A stretch of 64,000 nt of DNA from Tenrec ecaudatus (GCF_050624435.1 NC_134531.1:258678812-258742811); one strand, 5' to 3'. Shown: positions 34,740 to 47,200, numbered from the stretch's first letter. Notes: generated by a model from the sequence alone, not told the origin. Made by a program: numbers and translations.

Positions 34740-34985
34740 ATAAAACCTGGGCTGACCCCTTCTCCCCCTTTTACTGTCCCTACTTCCTGGAACTTCTGAG
34801 TACTTTTACCAAGATCTTTTTAGATCAAGTTTCCCATAGAATTAGGACTTTTATTGTCATTCTACAATTAAAATATAAGCTCCTCGGGGTCAGGAATCTG
34901 TGAATTGGTTTGCAAACATCTAGGAGAGTGCCTAGTACTTAGATGGCACTCAGGAATATTTTTGAATAAATACATAAAAATGAAT
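34740..34985 (+). mobile_element. L2 LINE, 3' end
   Basis: ATATAAGCTCCTCGGGGTC, GAGAGTGCCTAGTACTTAG, ATGGCACTCAGGAATAT and TTTGAATAAATA follow the L2 3' end order. The 34855-34985 part is clear; the upstream extension is uncertain. An ancient element shared by most mammals. Confidence 0.75.
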
Positions 34986-36010
34986 AGGAGGAGAACAGGA
35001 AAGCTCTTAAATCTGGCCCAAATCCTATTTGCAGGCAGGCAAAGAACAAACAACAAAACAAGTACACAAAATGAGTTCAAAGAGTTTAAAGAGCTAATGA
35101 GTTTTTGAATGTTTTAAAATTTTGCACTCCGCCAAAAGTTTATGAACTTATATAGGTTTAACATTATGATGAAAAAAATGTTTAAAGTGTTCAGCCTACT
35201 TCTAGAGAACAAAAGTTTGTACTTTCCTGTTACAGGAAGAAGAACGAATGCAGACACAGGGAACACAATAGGACAACAGGGAACTGGTGCATGAATCGCT
35301 GTGATCTGTGGAATGATCAAAATTGTAATGCTAAGAGGACTTCAAAGATAACAACTTCAAAGTACCTGAGGTTTTAAACTGAGCATATGCCTGACGTGAT
35401 CTGGCAGGTTTTGAAAGGATAACATTCTGTCTGAGTTATGATAAGACATCATAAAGATTTATAAGTGTTTCTTGAAGCTTATGATTTGTATATTTCCTTC
35501 ATCTTTTTCTTCATTTGTTGTTATAAATCCCAGCTGTTATTGTATGCATTTTAAAAAGGATTTTGAGCTATATATTTTCCTGCTAGAGACTTTTTGGATG
35601 CCTTCAGTACAATGTGCTCAGATCTTAGACATTTCAAAACATGAAGGAATTTTTTAGAGCATAGAAAATAAAATCAAGTCTTGGTATTACTGAATATTAG
35701 GAGAACCTAGTGCAATGTTAAACATTTCTATTTGACTCAATTTAATTCTTAATCCTTTAAGTATGTCTGACAGAAATGGAACTGGAAATTAAAAAGAAAT
35801 GTGGCAACAATGAAAATAAAAGATATAGAAAAAAACCCTGACAGTTTAGTGACTTTGTTGGACCTTAAATTATTATAACTGGAAGTTTAATCTCTTAATA
35901 AATAAGAAAGCCCATCAAATAGAATTTGTTAAACAAAACACACCACATACTTCATGAGTTGAAATGATATAATTTTAAATATTTAATGAAATTTACCTTT
36001 TTGAAAATAT
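34986..36010. other. AT-rich non-coding sequence, nothing recognised
   Basis: No gene or repeat boundary was seen. Confidence 0.5.
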
Positions 36011-36046
36011 TGAATGTTTTAGAAAATACTTTCAACACTTCCTAAT
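36011..36046. repeat. Left target-site duplication, 36 bp
   Basis: Starts TGAATGTTTTAGAAAATA and matches 37058-37093 at 33 of 36 positions. Bounds the family A copy between them. Confidence 0.85.
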
Positions 36047-37057
36047 GTAAATATATTTGGATAGAACAATGGGGAAATAGATCTATGTGCATATATTTAT
36101 AGGTTTAGTATTAAGGGAGCAGATGGACATTGGATCTCTACTCAAGTTCTTCCTCAATGCCAGAACACTTTGTTCTAGCAAACTGGCATTCCATGATGCT
36201 CATCTTCCTGACATGACTGCTGAAGAAAAAGTGAGTGCATAAGCAAATGTGGTAAAGAAAGCAGATGGTGCCCATCTATCAAAAGATATAGCGTCTGGGG
36301 TCTTAAAGACTTGAAGATAAATAAATGGCCATTTAGCTGAGAATCAACAAAGCCCACATGGGAGAAGCACACCAGTCTGTGTGATCATGAGGTGTCGATA
36401 TGATCAGGTATCAGGCATCACAGAACAAAAAATCCTATCACTGTGAACAAGGGTGTGTGTGGAGTGGAGACCTAAAACCTGTAGGCAAATGGACGTCCCC
36501 TTACAGAAGGGTCTCAGAGACGAGCCAGTCAGGGTGCAATAGAGCACTGATGAAACATATAACCTTCCCATAGTTCTTTAATGTTTCCTCCCCACCACTA
36601 TCATGATTCCATTTCTACCTTACAAATATGGCTAGACAAGAGGATGTACATGGGTACAGATAAGATCTGGAAACACAAGGAATCCAGGACATATAAACCC
36701 CTCAGGACCAATAATGAGAGTAGCGATAGCAGAGGGTAAGGGGAAGGTGGGGGAGAAAGGGAGAACCAATCACAATGATCTACATATAACCCCCTCCCTG
36801 GTGGACAGAAAACAGAAGACAAGGACAGTGTAAGACATGAAAAATAATAATAATTTATAAATTATCAAGGGTTCATGAGGAAGGGAGGGTTGGGGAGAGA
36901 GGGGAAAATCGAGGAGCTAATACCAAGGGCTCAAGTAGAAAGCAAATATTTTGAGAATGATGATGGCAACAAATGCACAAATGTGCTGGACATAATGGAT
37001 GTATGTATGAATTGTGATAATAGTTGTATGAGCCCCCAATAAAATGAGTTTTTAAAC
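36047..37057 (+). mobile_element. Family A repeat bounded by long target duplications
   Basis: 1011 bases in forward orientation from ATGTAAATATATTTGG through TCTTAAAGACTTGAAGAT, CACACCAGTCTGTGTGATC, AGCCAGTCAGGGTGCAATAG and the G-rich tract to CCCCCAATAAAATGAG and a short T/A tail. Element ends agree with the 36-bp direct repeats on both sides. Confidence 0.9.
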
Positions 37058-37093
37058 TGAATGTTTTAGAAAATAATTTCAACATTTACTAAT
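37058..37093. repeat. Right target-site duplication, 36 bp
   Basis: Partner of 36011-36046, three mismatches. Confidence 0.85.
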
Positions 37094-37324
37094 TTAGTTA
37101 TATTCATTGTTTAAAATGAGACATATTAACTTGTTTCATTTACCTCAAATGATTAAACATATTTGAAAATAAACAAAGTTTATTTGATGGGGTAAAATAA
37201 GTAAATATTGCTGAAAAGGGAAAATATGCAAAAATATTTCTGTACTGTTTTTATGAGAATTGATATTACATGGTTGCAAAAAAATGTGAAGGACACCATT
37301 TGGGTATGTGCTCATGTGGGACTG

Positions 37325-37895
37325 GCACGTGGATTGGATTATGAAGCAGTCTTTAAAACCAAGCAAGGAAATACTGCATTGTTCAAAATCAGGAACGTTG
37401 CATGTCAGAATTGTGTCCTGTCGTCATACTGATTCAATCTGTTAGTTGAACAAATAATGTAAGATGCTGGGCTGTGAGGAGAACATGGGATCAGGTCTGG
37501 AGGAATGCTTATAATCTGCTCTCTATAGAATGAATCATCTTGCTTGCTGAAAGCTAAGAAGACATGAAGCATGATTTTCGGGTGATAATCAAAGGCTGTA
37601 GTCTGCAGAACAGATTTCCACTCAGTGTAATCCAAAACCAAACCAAGCACACTGCTACCAAGTTGATTCTGCCCGTGAACAACTCAATGTAAAGGTCAGA
37701 AAAATTCTCACAACTGGACAAATAGATACATGGCAAAAAGGTTGAAGCTGTTAAGGAGTTCATTTTATTGGGATCTGCTGGGAAGCAGCATCAAGATATA
37801 ACACAAGTGTTGCATTGGGCAAATCTGCTGCACAAGGGGTATTTAAAGTGCTAAAGAGCAAAAATATTGTGTTGAGGAAAATCTTATCTGAAAAT
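37325..37895 (+). mobile_element. RTE1-like LINE, RT domain fragment
   Basis: CAAGCAAGGAAATACTGCAT, GTTGCATGTCAGAATTGTGTC (VRQGCILS block) and CTGCACAAGGGGTATTTAAAG are in RTE1 order. A short AfroSINE-like stretch (about 37627-37680) interrupts the thumb region. All frames are broken. Confidence 0.75.
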
Positions 37896-38039
37896 ATCTA
37901 CTCTACTATGTACGACATATTCTTATATTCTGTTTCCTTGATGATTAATGATACTATTTTCCACATGCCATCGATCAGTCATATATCTTCGTTGGAGAAA
38001 TGCCCACCTAGTCACGTGGCCAATTTTTAATTTGAGCAG

Positions 38040-38205
38040 GGGCAAAGAAGAGGCCCTTCTACCAGGAGGGGTGACACAGTGGCTGACTGGAGGAGCTCGA
38101 ACATCAGCACCATTGTGAGCATGGCACCTGGACCAGGTAGGGTTTGGTTCTGTTGTTCATGGAGTCAGGATGAATTGGAACAAACTCTATGATGCTTAAA
38201 AACAA
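38040..38205 (+). mobile_element. RTE1-like LINE, extreme 3' end
   Basis: GACACAGTGGCTGACTGG, ATTGTGAGCATGGCACCTGG and TTTGGTTCTGTTGTTCATGG match the end of the element. Possibly the same insertion as 37325-37895. Confidence 0.65.
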
Positions 38206-38214
38206 GAAGATTAA

Positions 38215-38611
38215 AAAAACATTGTTTTCATTCTGTTAGTGTGGTATATTACATTGATAGATTTTCTAGGGTTGAATTACTTTTTTTATTGCTGGGATGA
38301 ATGCCATTGGTAATGGTGTATAATTCATTCAAGGTGCCATTGTAATCTACTTCCTAATTTTTCCTTAATATTTTGACATGTATGCTCATAATAAATAACG
38401 TGAATTCTGTGTGTGGGTAGGTGGGGTGTGGTTGGGGTGTGGGGTAGTTTTTTTATCCAGCATTGGTATTACGGAAATGTTAGCTTTATAGGATAAGTTA
38501 GGACGCAGTCTTCTCTTTTTAGATTTTTTAAAAACTGTTAAAGAAAAAATATTCTTTAAATGTGTGGTTGAATTCATCGATGAAGCCATTTGGTCCCAGA
38601 ATTTTCATTTT
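38215..38611 (-). mobile_element. L1 ORF2 remnant, left part
   Basis: In reverse, GTGGTATATTACATTGATAG, GGGATGAATGCCATTGGTAA, GGTATTACGGAAATGTTAGC and GTCCCAGAATTTTCATTTT follow the RT-to-thumb region of mammalian L1 ORF2. A family A copy has split it; it continues at 39895. Confidence 0.75.
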
Positions 38612-39894
38612 TAATCGTTTTAATAGGGACCAATAAAACTCTTATCACAATCCATACATACATCAATTGTGTAAAGCACATTGGTACATTCATTGCCCTC
38701 ATCGTTCTCAAAACATTTGCTCTCCACTTAAGCCCCTGGCATCAGCTCCTCAAATTTTCCCCTCCCTCCCTGCTCCCCCCTCTCTCATGAACCCTTGATA
38801 ATTTATAAATGATTATTTTGTCATATCTTGCCTTGTCTGACATCTCCCTTCACCTACTTTTCTGTTGTCTGTCCCCCAGGGAGGAGGTCACATTTAGATC
38901 CTTGTGCTCGGTTCCCCCTTCCAACCCACCCTCCCTCTACCATCTAGTATCGACACTCACACTACTGGTTCTGAAGGAATCATCCACCCTGGATTCCCTG
39001 TGTTTCCAGTTCCTATCTGTACCAGTGTACATCCTCTGGTCTAGACAGACTTGCAAGGTAGAATTGGGATCAAGATAGGGGCTGGGGGGGTGGAGAGGAA
39101 GCATTTAGGAACTAGAGGAAAGTTGCATTTTTCATCATTGCTACAATACACCCTGACTGGCTCATCTCCTCCCCAAGACCCTCTGTAAGGGATGTCCAAT
39201 GGCCTACAAATGGGCTTTGGGTCTCCACCCCACACTACCCACCTCATTCACTATGTTTAGATTTTTTTGTTCTGATGATGTCTGATACCTGATCCCTTTG
39301 ACACCTCGTGATCACACAGGCTGGTGTGCTTCTTCCATGTGGGCTTTGTTGCTTCTGAGCTAGATGGCTGCTTGTTTACCTTCAAGCCTTTAAGACCCCA
39401 GACGCTATATCTTTTGATAGCCAGGCACCATCAGCTTTCTTCACCACATTTGTTTATTCACCCACTTTGTCTTCAGCGGTTGTGTTGGGAAGGTGAGCCT
39501 CATAGAATGCCAATTTAATAGAAGAAAGTATTCTTGCATTGAGGGAGTACTTGAGTAGAGACCCAATGTCCTTCTGCTACCTTAATACTAAACCTATATA
39601 TATAAATATATTTGCATATGTACTTGCCTTTATCTAGACCTCTATAAATGCCCTTTGCCTCCCAGCTCTTTCCTCTATTTCCTTTGACTTTCCTCCTGTC
39701 CCACTATCATGCCTAGTCCCAACCTGGGTTTCAGCAATTCCTCTTGGTTACATTACCCGTGATCATGCCCTACCAGGCCTCCTACACCCTCCTGACCACT
39801 GATTTGGATCACTTGTTTCCTTGTCCCTGGGTTTGTTAACACCACTCCCATTTCCCCCCGGGACTGGATGAACAATCTGGAGAAGAAAACAAAC
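38612..39894 (-). mobile_element. Family A repeat, longest bounded copy
   Basis: 1283 bases in reverse orientation, bounded by the 14-base direct repeat AGAATTTTCATTTT (38598-38611 and 39895-39908), which also rejoins the L1 ORF2 sequence on the two sides. Gives true 5' and 3' ends for one family A insertion. The 5' limit is near CTGGAGAAGAAAACAAAC. Confidence 0.95.
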
Positions 39895-40097
39895 AGAATT
39901 TTCATTTTATGGGGAAAACTTTTAAAATTATTATTATTGATTCAATTCCTTCACCAATTTTTTTTCCCTTGAAAATTTCTTTCTTATTTTGTTAATTTAT
40001 TTAGTTGTTTGGTTTCCAAGAAATTTTTCCACTTCAAATTGGTTGGTCTAAGTATTCACTTATAGTTCTTATTTCTGTTGGATTGGTAATACAGCAC
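39895..40097 (-). mobile_element. L1 ORF2 remnant, right part
   Basis: Continues the L1 copy from 38611: TTGTTAATTTATTTAGTTG and TTATTTCTGTTGGATTGG correspond, in reverse, to the RT region upstream of the split. Confidence 0.7.
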
Positions 40098-40279
40098 TCA
40101 TGGTGAGGTCCTTTGGGCATCTGCCTGGACTCCTGATTATCATGAGAAGTCGCAGGCAGCTCAGGGATGTCATCGCTTCCCTTGGGGATTGGATGCTCCT
40201 CATTCTGTCTGACCCCAAACCAACTATTCTTCCTGTGGTGCTGTACTTCTCCTCTGCATTCAATATTTAATTGCCATGT

Positions 40280-40615
40280 CCACAGAGATAGCCCCGAAAA
40301 TACTCATGATTGTGGATTCATTAGGGAAGCTGACAGGTTACAAAGAGTAAGGTTAGAATGTTTGTTTTTGTCTTTCAAATGTTTTGTTCAGCTATGCTGG
40401 TAGGCATATCTCCTGACTCTCAGCCTTTCAGTCACGTGGTTCCCAGGTCTCTGGCTCAGTGAGTCAGGAATTCCACCTGCACTGCCTGATGATCTCACTC
40501 CACAGGTAGCTTTTTACTTAATGATCATGGGATTCTCACTCTCTCCATCTGAGAAAGCACACTCTTATAGACACAGTGGACTTGCAAACTTATCCAATCC
40601 GGTTTAATTCTTAGT
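40280..40615 (-). mobile_element. Family Y solo LTR
   Basis: On the minus strand: a TATA-like CTATAAGAG (40561-40570), about 245 bases before a mutated polyadenylation signal (AATGAA at 40317-40322). A CCAAT pentamer lies at 40593-40597 on the plus strand. Shares CTCAGCCTTTCAGTCACGTGG with the other Y copies. Confidence 0.55.
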
Positions 40616-41302
40616 AATGCTTATGAAAGTAAAAAAATCAATGAGATGTGAATTTAGAGGGATGTGATTATTTATAAAGTTAATTAAAACCATAGAAGGA
40701 CTGGCATTTTGTAGTGTTATGGATTCATTATTTCTTGATACATTATTTAAAAATTTATTCTTTATTTTGACATCAATATTACTTATTAATATTGATCTCA
40801 AAACTTTGAATATATTTCTAGATTGAAGAGAGAATTAAAACAGATGCTTTTAGAAGACACTGAGCACTGCTATCCAGTGGTTCACAAAATATATATATAT
40901 ATATATTTTAAACCAGGCAACACAGACAAAGCTGCTAAATTTCCAGAAAAGACCTACTACTTTTCAAGTTCTGCAGCTAGAGAAAGTTTTTGCAGCATCC
41001 AGAGGAGTGTGTGGCTCATATAAGTCATCAAAGTGAAAACTACTTTCCTCTACTAAATTATTACTACCTATTTTTGTTATTACTTCCTCCCAACTGCCAT
41101 CATTGAAGTCTGGGAAGTCTCTGATCTGATTATTAACATGTAATAATAAAATGCCTCAAAGAACAATTTCAGAATATAACATACCAATAATGACCTATTT
41201 TTATTTCTACAGTAATGCTTTAAAGAAATGGGATTCAAGACACTTATGGAAAAATTTGATCTTTTAATTCTATTTTTTTCACAAATTTTTTTATGTTTCT
41301 TT
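40616..41302. other. AT-rich non-coding sequence
   Basis: Includes a short (AT)n run at 40889-40907. Nothing else was recognised. Confidence 0.5.
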
Positions 41303-41315
41303 GTCTGTGCTTTTT

Positions 41316-42273
41316 TAAAAAACATTTTATTAAGGGCTCATACAACTCTTATCACAATCCATACATATACATACATCAATTGTATAAAGCACATCCGTAC
41401 ATTCTTTGCCCTAATCATTTTCAAAGCATTTGCTCTCCACTTAAGCCCTTTGCATCAGGTCTTCCTTTTTTCCCCCTCCCTCCCCGCTCCCCCCCTCCCT
41501 CAAGAACCTTTGATAATTTATAGATTATTATTTTGTCATATCTTGCCCTATCAGGCATGTCCCTTCACCCTCTTCTCTGTTGTCCATCCCCCAGGGAGGA
41601 GGTCACATGTAGATCCTTGTAATCAGTTCCCCCTTTCCAAACCATTCACCCTCTACTCTCCCAGTATCGCCCCTCACCCCCTGGTTCTGAAGTTGTCATT
41701 CACCCTGGATTACCTGTGCCTCCAGCTCCTATGTGCACCAGTGTACAACCTCTGCCCTATCCAGACTTGCAAGGTATAATTCGGATCATGGAGGTTGGTG
41801 GGGAGGAAACATCCAGGATCTGGGGGAAAGCTGTATTCTTCATCGGTGCTACATCGCACCCTGACTGACTCATCTCCTCCCCTAGACCCCTCTGTGAGGG
41901 GGTCTCCAGTGGCCGCCAAATGGGCTTTGGGTCTCCACTCTGCACTTCCCCCTTGATTTACTATGGTAAGATTTTTTGTTTTGCTTAGTTTTGATGATGC
42001 CTTATCCCTGATCCCTTTGGCACCTTGTGATCACACAGGCTGGTGTGCTTCTTCCATGTGGACTTGGTGCTTCTGAGCAAGATGGCCGCTTGTTCACCTT
42101 CAAGCCTTTAAGACCCCAGACACTATCTCTTTTGATAGCCGGGCACCATCAGCTTTCTTCGCCACATTTGCTTTTGCACCCGTTTGTCCTCGGCGATCGT
42201 ATCATGGAGGTGTGCAGCCAATGATATGATTTTTTGTTCTTTGATGCCTGATAACTGATCCCTTCGGGACAAC
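41316..42273 (-). mobile_element. Family A repeat with internal module duplication
   Basis: 958 bases in reverse, bounded by the perfect 13-base direct repeat GTCTGTGCTTTTT (41303-41315 and 42274-42286). Well preserved. The block at about 41961-42016 (TGATTTACT...CTGATCCCTTTGGCACC) recurs at 42221-42269, a period of about 260 bases. Open frames inside (up to 183 codons) are antisense to the element and carry no known domain. Confidence 0.95.
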
Positions 42274-42286
42274 GTCTGTGCTTTTT

Positions 42287-43174
42287 ATTTGGAATAAGAT
42301 AAAGCTGTACTTTTTTTGCTTGCTGTATTAATAGTAAGAATCCCTTGCTGGTGTAAATGATTAGCATTCTGGGCCACTAATTGGAAGGTTGCCCAGAGAC
42401 CTCTAATCAGAATGGCCTGGCATTCTAATTCAGAAAATTCGGTACTAAAGTTCCTACGGAACACAGTTCAGCACTGACAGATTGTCTGGAGGGCCACTGG
42501 GAGGGCCACTGTTGGGCTTGTTTTTGTTAAGACATTTGGATTTTGTTCAGTTATAAAGAAGTTCACCTTGAACTACAGCTGACTCAACAGCAACTAAGAA
42601 CAACAAATGCTGGTTCTTCAGTTCCTTTCGGCAAAATCACCAGCTGATTTCACAGAGGTTTCCGGGGAAGTGTGGGTTACGAGGTTAGTGGGCTGCAGGA
42701 GGTAGAGTGGGAGTACATTATCTAGAGGAGTGTGGTTGGTCAGGTGAGGCTGTCCTTGACTGGGCTCTTTATCAGGGTGAATTCACCTTTTATTCATGTA
42801 CTTTCAGAAGCAAAATATTGATACTGATACATTCAAATGGAAAAATATTCTCTGTGCTCAATTGTTCATCAATTAAATGGGCTTGAAATCATTTACTACA
42901 ATGTAAAAAAAATCAATTATTTCCTTAATATGTTGGAACCTTTGCAATGTTAACCTACTATTAAACCTGCTTTTCTACCTTCCTTAAAAATACACATTTG
43001 TGAACACATTATGACAATATTTTATTCTTTTTAGAAAATAAAGTTGAATCCATCATTCTGAAAAGAAAACAAAAGCAAACTAGCCAGACCCTATTGTGAG
43101 TGTGTCATACACCTTATCTGTGTAGTCCCATGCTATCATTTTGTGGGAGTTTCAAAGATGTGTGGCAATTCACT
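42287..43174. other. Non-coding sequence, nothing recognised
   Basis: No gene. A trace of AfroSINE near 42365-42400 is too short to call. Confidence 0.5.
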
Positions 43175-43830
43175 TCTCTCCTGTTGCTTTGAAGATTGGA
43201 TTTTTACTTTTGGCTTTTAAGAAATTGATTGCAAAAGTGCTTAGAGTGGTTCTTTCTGGATTTTTCCCATTTGTGCTCATTGACTTTTTGGTAGAGTAGA
43301 TTCCCGAGCTTTCTCTAATTTGGAAATTCTCATGTCGTTATTAATTTATTCTTTCTCCATGCCCTCTCGCGCGCTCTCGTTCGTAACTCCCCTGGTATCC
43401 TCGTCCTCTTGACCGCATTCCACGAGTCCCTTACTCTTGTGCCCTGTTTCTGATAGTCGTGGCCCTGCAAGGTTTTGTTGGGTTTTCTTGTTTCTTTTAC
43501 TTCTGCGAGCAAGAGAGTTTCAGTTACTCTGTCTTCATATTCATGGATTCTTTTTTCTGCTACTTCAAATATGTTCTTGAACCTCTTCCATGAATTTCCA
43601 TTTCTGTGATTGTACTTTTTAGGTCTAATATTTCTGTTTTCTTCTTTTTATACTTTAGATCTCTTTATTGATATTCTTATTTGCTCCTAATTATTATAGT
43701 TTCTTTATTTGTTATCCATATATTCCTTTGTTATTGGAGCATATTTAATGCTGCATTTTGAAGTCTTTGCCTACTAGGTTGGTTATCTTGGCTTCCATGA
43801 AACGATTTTGTTAGGTTTGGGGATGGTTTC
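43175..43830 (-). mobile_element. Old L1 3' UTR-like sequence
   Basis: In reverse it resembles 3' regions of old mammalian L1 (CTGCTACTTCAAATATGTTC, ATTTCTGTTTTCTTC, GCATTTTGAAGTCTTTGCC, GGTTGGTTATCTTGGCTTCC). A CpG-rich patch of about 30 bases lies at 43364-43393. Diverged; moderate to weak call. Confidence 0.45.
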
Positions 43831-43844
43831 CTCAGTCCGTCTTC

Positions 43845-44205
43845 TCCATGCTGAAAGAATTCACGTGGCCGAAGTACGGTTGTAAGTGCAAGTAAACTTT
43901 TATGAGTGAAGATGAAGTTTTGCATAGTATCTTCTCAGAGGCTGTCCCTGGAAAGCCTGTGAGGCTGTGGATCAGGCAAAAAGGAGCCAAACCCAGCTTT
44001 CCTTTTGGAAGAGCTCCCTAGTATTTGTGCCATGTCCAGCTCTTCTTTGTTCAGTAGGCCGTCAGGGGACTACCCTGTTCCCTAAGCTTCCTGCCTATAC
44101 ATTTCTGTCACTGTTCGTAGTTGGTTGGAATAAACTGTGCTTTTTTATTTGTTTACCTTGCTATTTTTTAATTGAACCAGGGTATTCAACTGTCATAATG
44201 TGATA
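43845..44205. repeat. Unassigned insertion-like sequence
   Basis: Differs in composition from the flanking old L1 sequence, with an AATAAA at about 44130 on the plus strand. It could be an LTR or an unrelated segment; no ends were found. Confidence 0.25.
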
Positions 44206-47200
44206 ACAACTTGAGGACCACTTCTTCCCCCAAAATGCGATGTTTCGTTTGCTTCTAATTTTGTTTTTAATTGTTAAAGGGTTTATTTCTTTTATTGGTT
44301 ACTTCTCTTAACCATTTTTTTCAAAGATTGTCCCCTTAAAGCTTTGTGGCAGCTAAAGTCTCTAGTTATCATTTTTTAGTTAATATTTTGAAGGAGGTGT
44401 GCATGACACACCCTCCCTCCCCTCCTCCCCAAACTGACAAACAAACAAAGACAAAAACAAACAAGTCAAATCAATGGACCAGCCACCACCACCACAAAAA
44501 ACAAAACAAAACCGGGCTCTACTCTTGGGAAATTATTTCTGACCCAGGCTCCTTTTTTACCCCTTAGAAGCTAGAAATCCTCTCAAAGTAAAAATTTAGA
44601 TTTAAAAAATATCATTACTGAGCATCTTTCTTGCTTGTGCATGTGCTTGGCTTTCTGATTTTCTCCATAGAGGTGGTGGTTGCTAGCTTTAATTGCCCTC
44701 TTTAATCACAGATGGCTACAGGCCTGCACAATCTTTTGTCTTTGTCCACCCCCCTCCCAACTCTTCCTGACCGACCTCTGAAACTGGTCATGCTGATCAC
44801 CTAGCTTCAGTCTTTTAAGCAGCTACACACAGGTTCAAACAAACACACTGCCATTTCCAAATAAAGTGTGTTCTGCTGGTTACAGCCAGGAGCAGGCTCC
44901 CAGACCTGGAGTGTAGGTCACTACGCCTTTACAATGGCCCCACCAAACTGAGGAGGGTAGATGAGTTAAAAATAAATATGTCTTTCCTATATTTTAAATA
45001 TGTATTTTTCTTGACTCAGCATTCATTTAATAATAATGTAATATATGTTTCTTACTCAGTTTCTAAATGCCAACCATAAGTAGCTTTTTATCCTGTGTGA
45101 AATTATCTTCTTCATTCAGCATGACTATTAATTATTTTGGAAGTTGCACATTGAGTTGTAATATTTAGTACAGAGAATAGAAATGTATTTTCCCCCTGTT
45201 TTGATTTATACCATGGTGTCACTATGATATGATGGAGATAAAAACAATTCTTCAATATTTTTCTAAGAAATCAATTGTGATTCTTGACAAGAACCATTGT
45301 AAAAAAGCAGAAATCTTAATATTTATATGAAATTGTCTTTTTCTACTTACAAAAATAAAATTAACTTGAAAGTTTCTGTTTTAACTGTAGTTTTAATTAT
45401 GGATTAAAGAAACTATAAACATGAATGTGTAGGTTCACCACTTAAAGTCTTCATTAAAAACATCCATCCTTTAACACAACAACTCAAATATGACAAAATA
45501 GAATAAAATCCTTAATTTCTTTATAAACAATGTGAAATTATATTGACCATCTGGGGGAAAATTAAATTTTCCTTTTATTTTGTACACTTTTATTTTTTCC
45601 CTGGTATATAATACTATTACAGTTACAAAATACTTTCAGTGTGAAAGAACTAAGACCATAAGTGTGCTGTCTGAAGTGATTTATGATCTCACAATGCTTA
45701 TAGTCATGTCAAGTTTCAGTTTTGGATCACACTATTAGAACGTGTCAAACAATTTTAAAAATAGTCCAACAGTTGACTACACCTGTTTCTACTTTGCAAA
45801 TCCTTTCAAGTTCATGGCATTTTGATTGAAAGGGAAATATTTAACTTGTGTCCTTCTTTTTCAATCTAAAAATTGAAAATTTGTGCTTATTGCCTGTTTT
45901 ATGATATATTAACCTTATTTGGATAATAAATTATTGAGTCTAGCAATTTTCTTTTATTTGATCAATTGGACAAGTAAAATGGTTTTAACAAGGTTTCATT
46001 GGGGTTACTTCCCAGAAAATAATAGTAAGGCAAATGAAAAATTGTACTAAATTATTTTATAATATTTCTATAAATCAGATCTTTTAACAGTTACTCAAAA
46101 TAATTATGCCATGTATCTCTAAATTTGATGTATACCTACATATGTACAGACTCTAGGTAAATACTTACCTAGTAGTGTCTTATGGCTCGGCCGGAGTTAA
46201 AGCCCATTTGGTGTGCAGCGGGGCACTTCGGTCAGGCTTCTCAATTTTGAAGCTTTATGCAGGAAAGGAAACGTGTTATCATGCTACTTTCCCACTATCA
46301 GAGGCCACCCTTGTTCTGTTCACTCACCCTTGATAACCTGAACTCAGGTGATGTTTTACTGTGCATTTATTTAATCAGAGGCAAAAGTTATAAAAACTCA
46401 AGGGAACATTTAAACTATGAAAACGATAATTGTAATATAAAAATTGGCTAGTCTGGCTGTATGTTGAGGAGAGACAAATTTTCCTAAAGTGGTGCATGTA
46501 AATTTCATAATCTTTACTCAGCACAGCGTATTTTTCTTTGCGAAGTAGATTTTAGGTTCTCTTGGTTCTCTCAGCTTGCAAACGTTCTGGTTGTGTAGGG
46601 TACTTTGAGAAATTCTTCTTAGCAATTCATAGTGGAATTGAAATTAAGGTTCTTATAATCACCCCAACAAGGTATAAAATAAATATGGGAAAAACAAGTT
46701 TTGTAGCCAAGAATTTCCTCTCAAATTAAATATCCTAAGAGTGAGGCTTCTATGAAAAATTTCAAAATATATCATAATGCGTAAGGAAGATTTCTAAGAA
46801 TATAATTGTGTTATTTAGGAGATGTTCTTAAAGCTACAAACATCTTTTTTGAGAATGAAGACATTTATATTTTCAATAAGCCCAGTGTTCGTATCATATT
46901 TTCAGGTAGGAATCATAATTATTATCAGAAAGAGCATCCTCTGAAGGGACATATCGTATTCCCATGTCAGCTCTGGATACTCACCGCGCTCGCCTCTGTG
47001 CACAGCCTAGTTGAGTCATTTTTTTTGTCTGAGAAGTTAGGTTCCAAGTAAAGGCGGTGGGTGTAAGCTTCAGTGAACCATACAGCTGAATATACATGTA
47101 CATTTTCTCATCAATTAAAATGAGGGCACTTCTCAAGCGTTGGAACATTTTACAAAGAGAATTTGAACTGTAAACTCCACGGGGTGGGTCTGGTGAGAAT

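Noticed and set aside
41228-41779. 183-codon open frame on the plus strand
   Set aside because: Lies on the antisense strand of a family A insertion and starts in flanking AT-rich DNA. The same pattern repeats in other family A copies.
46190-46255. Small RNA gene suggested by a GC-rich patch (CTCGGCCGGAG)
   Set aside because: No A/B box, no terminator run and no stable fold could be identified by eye.
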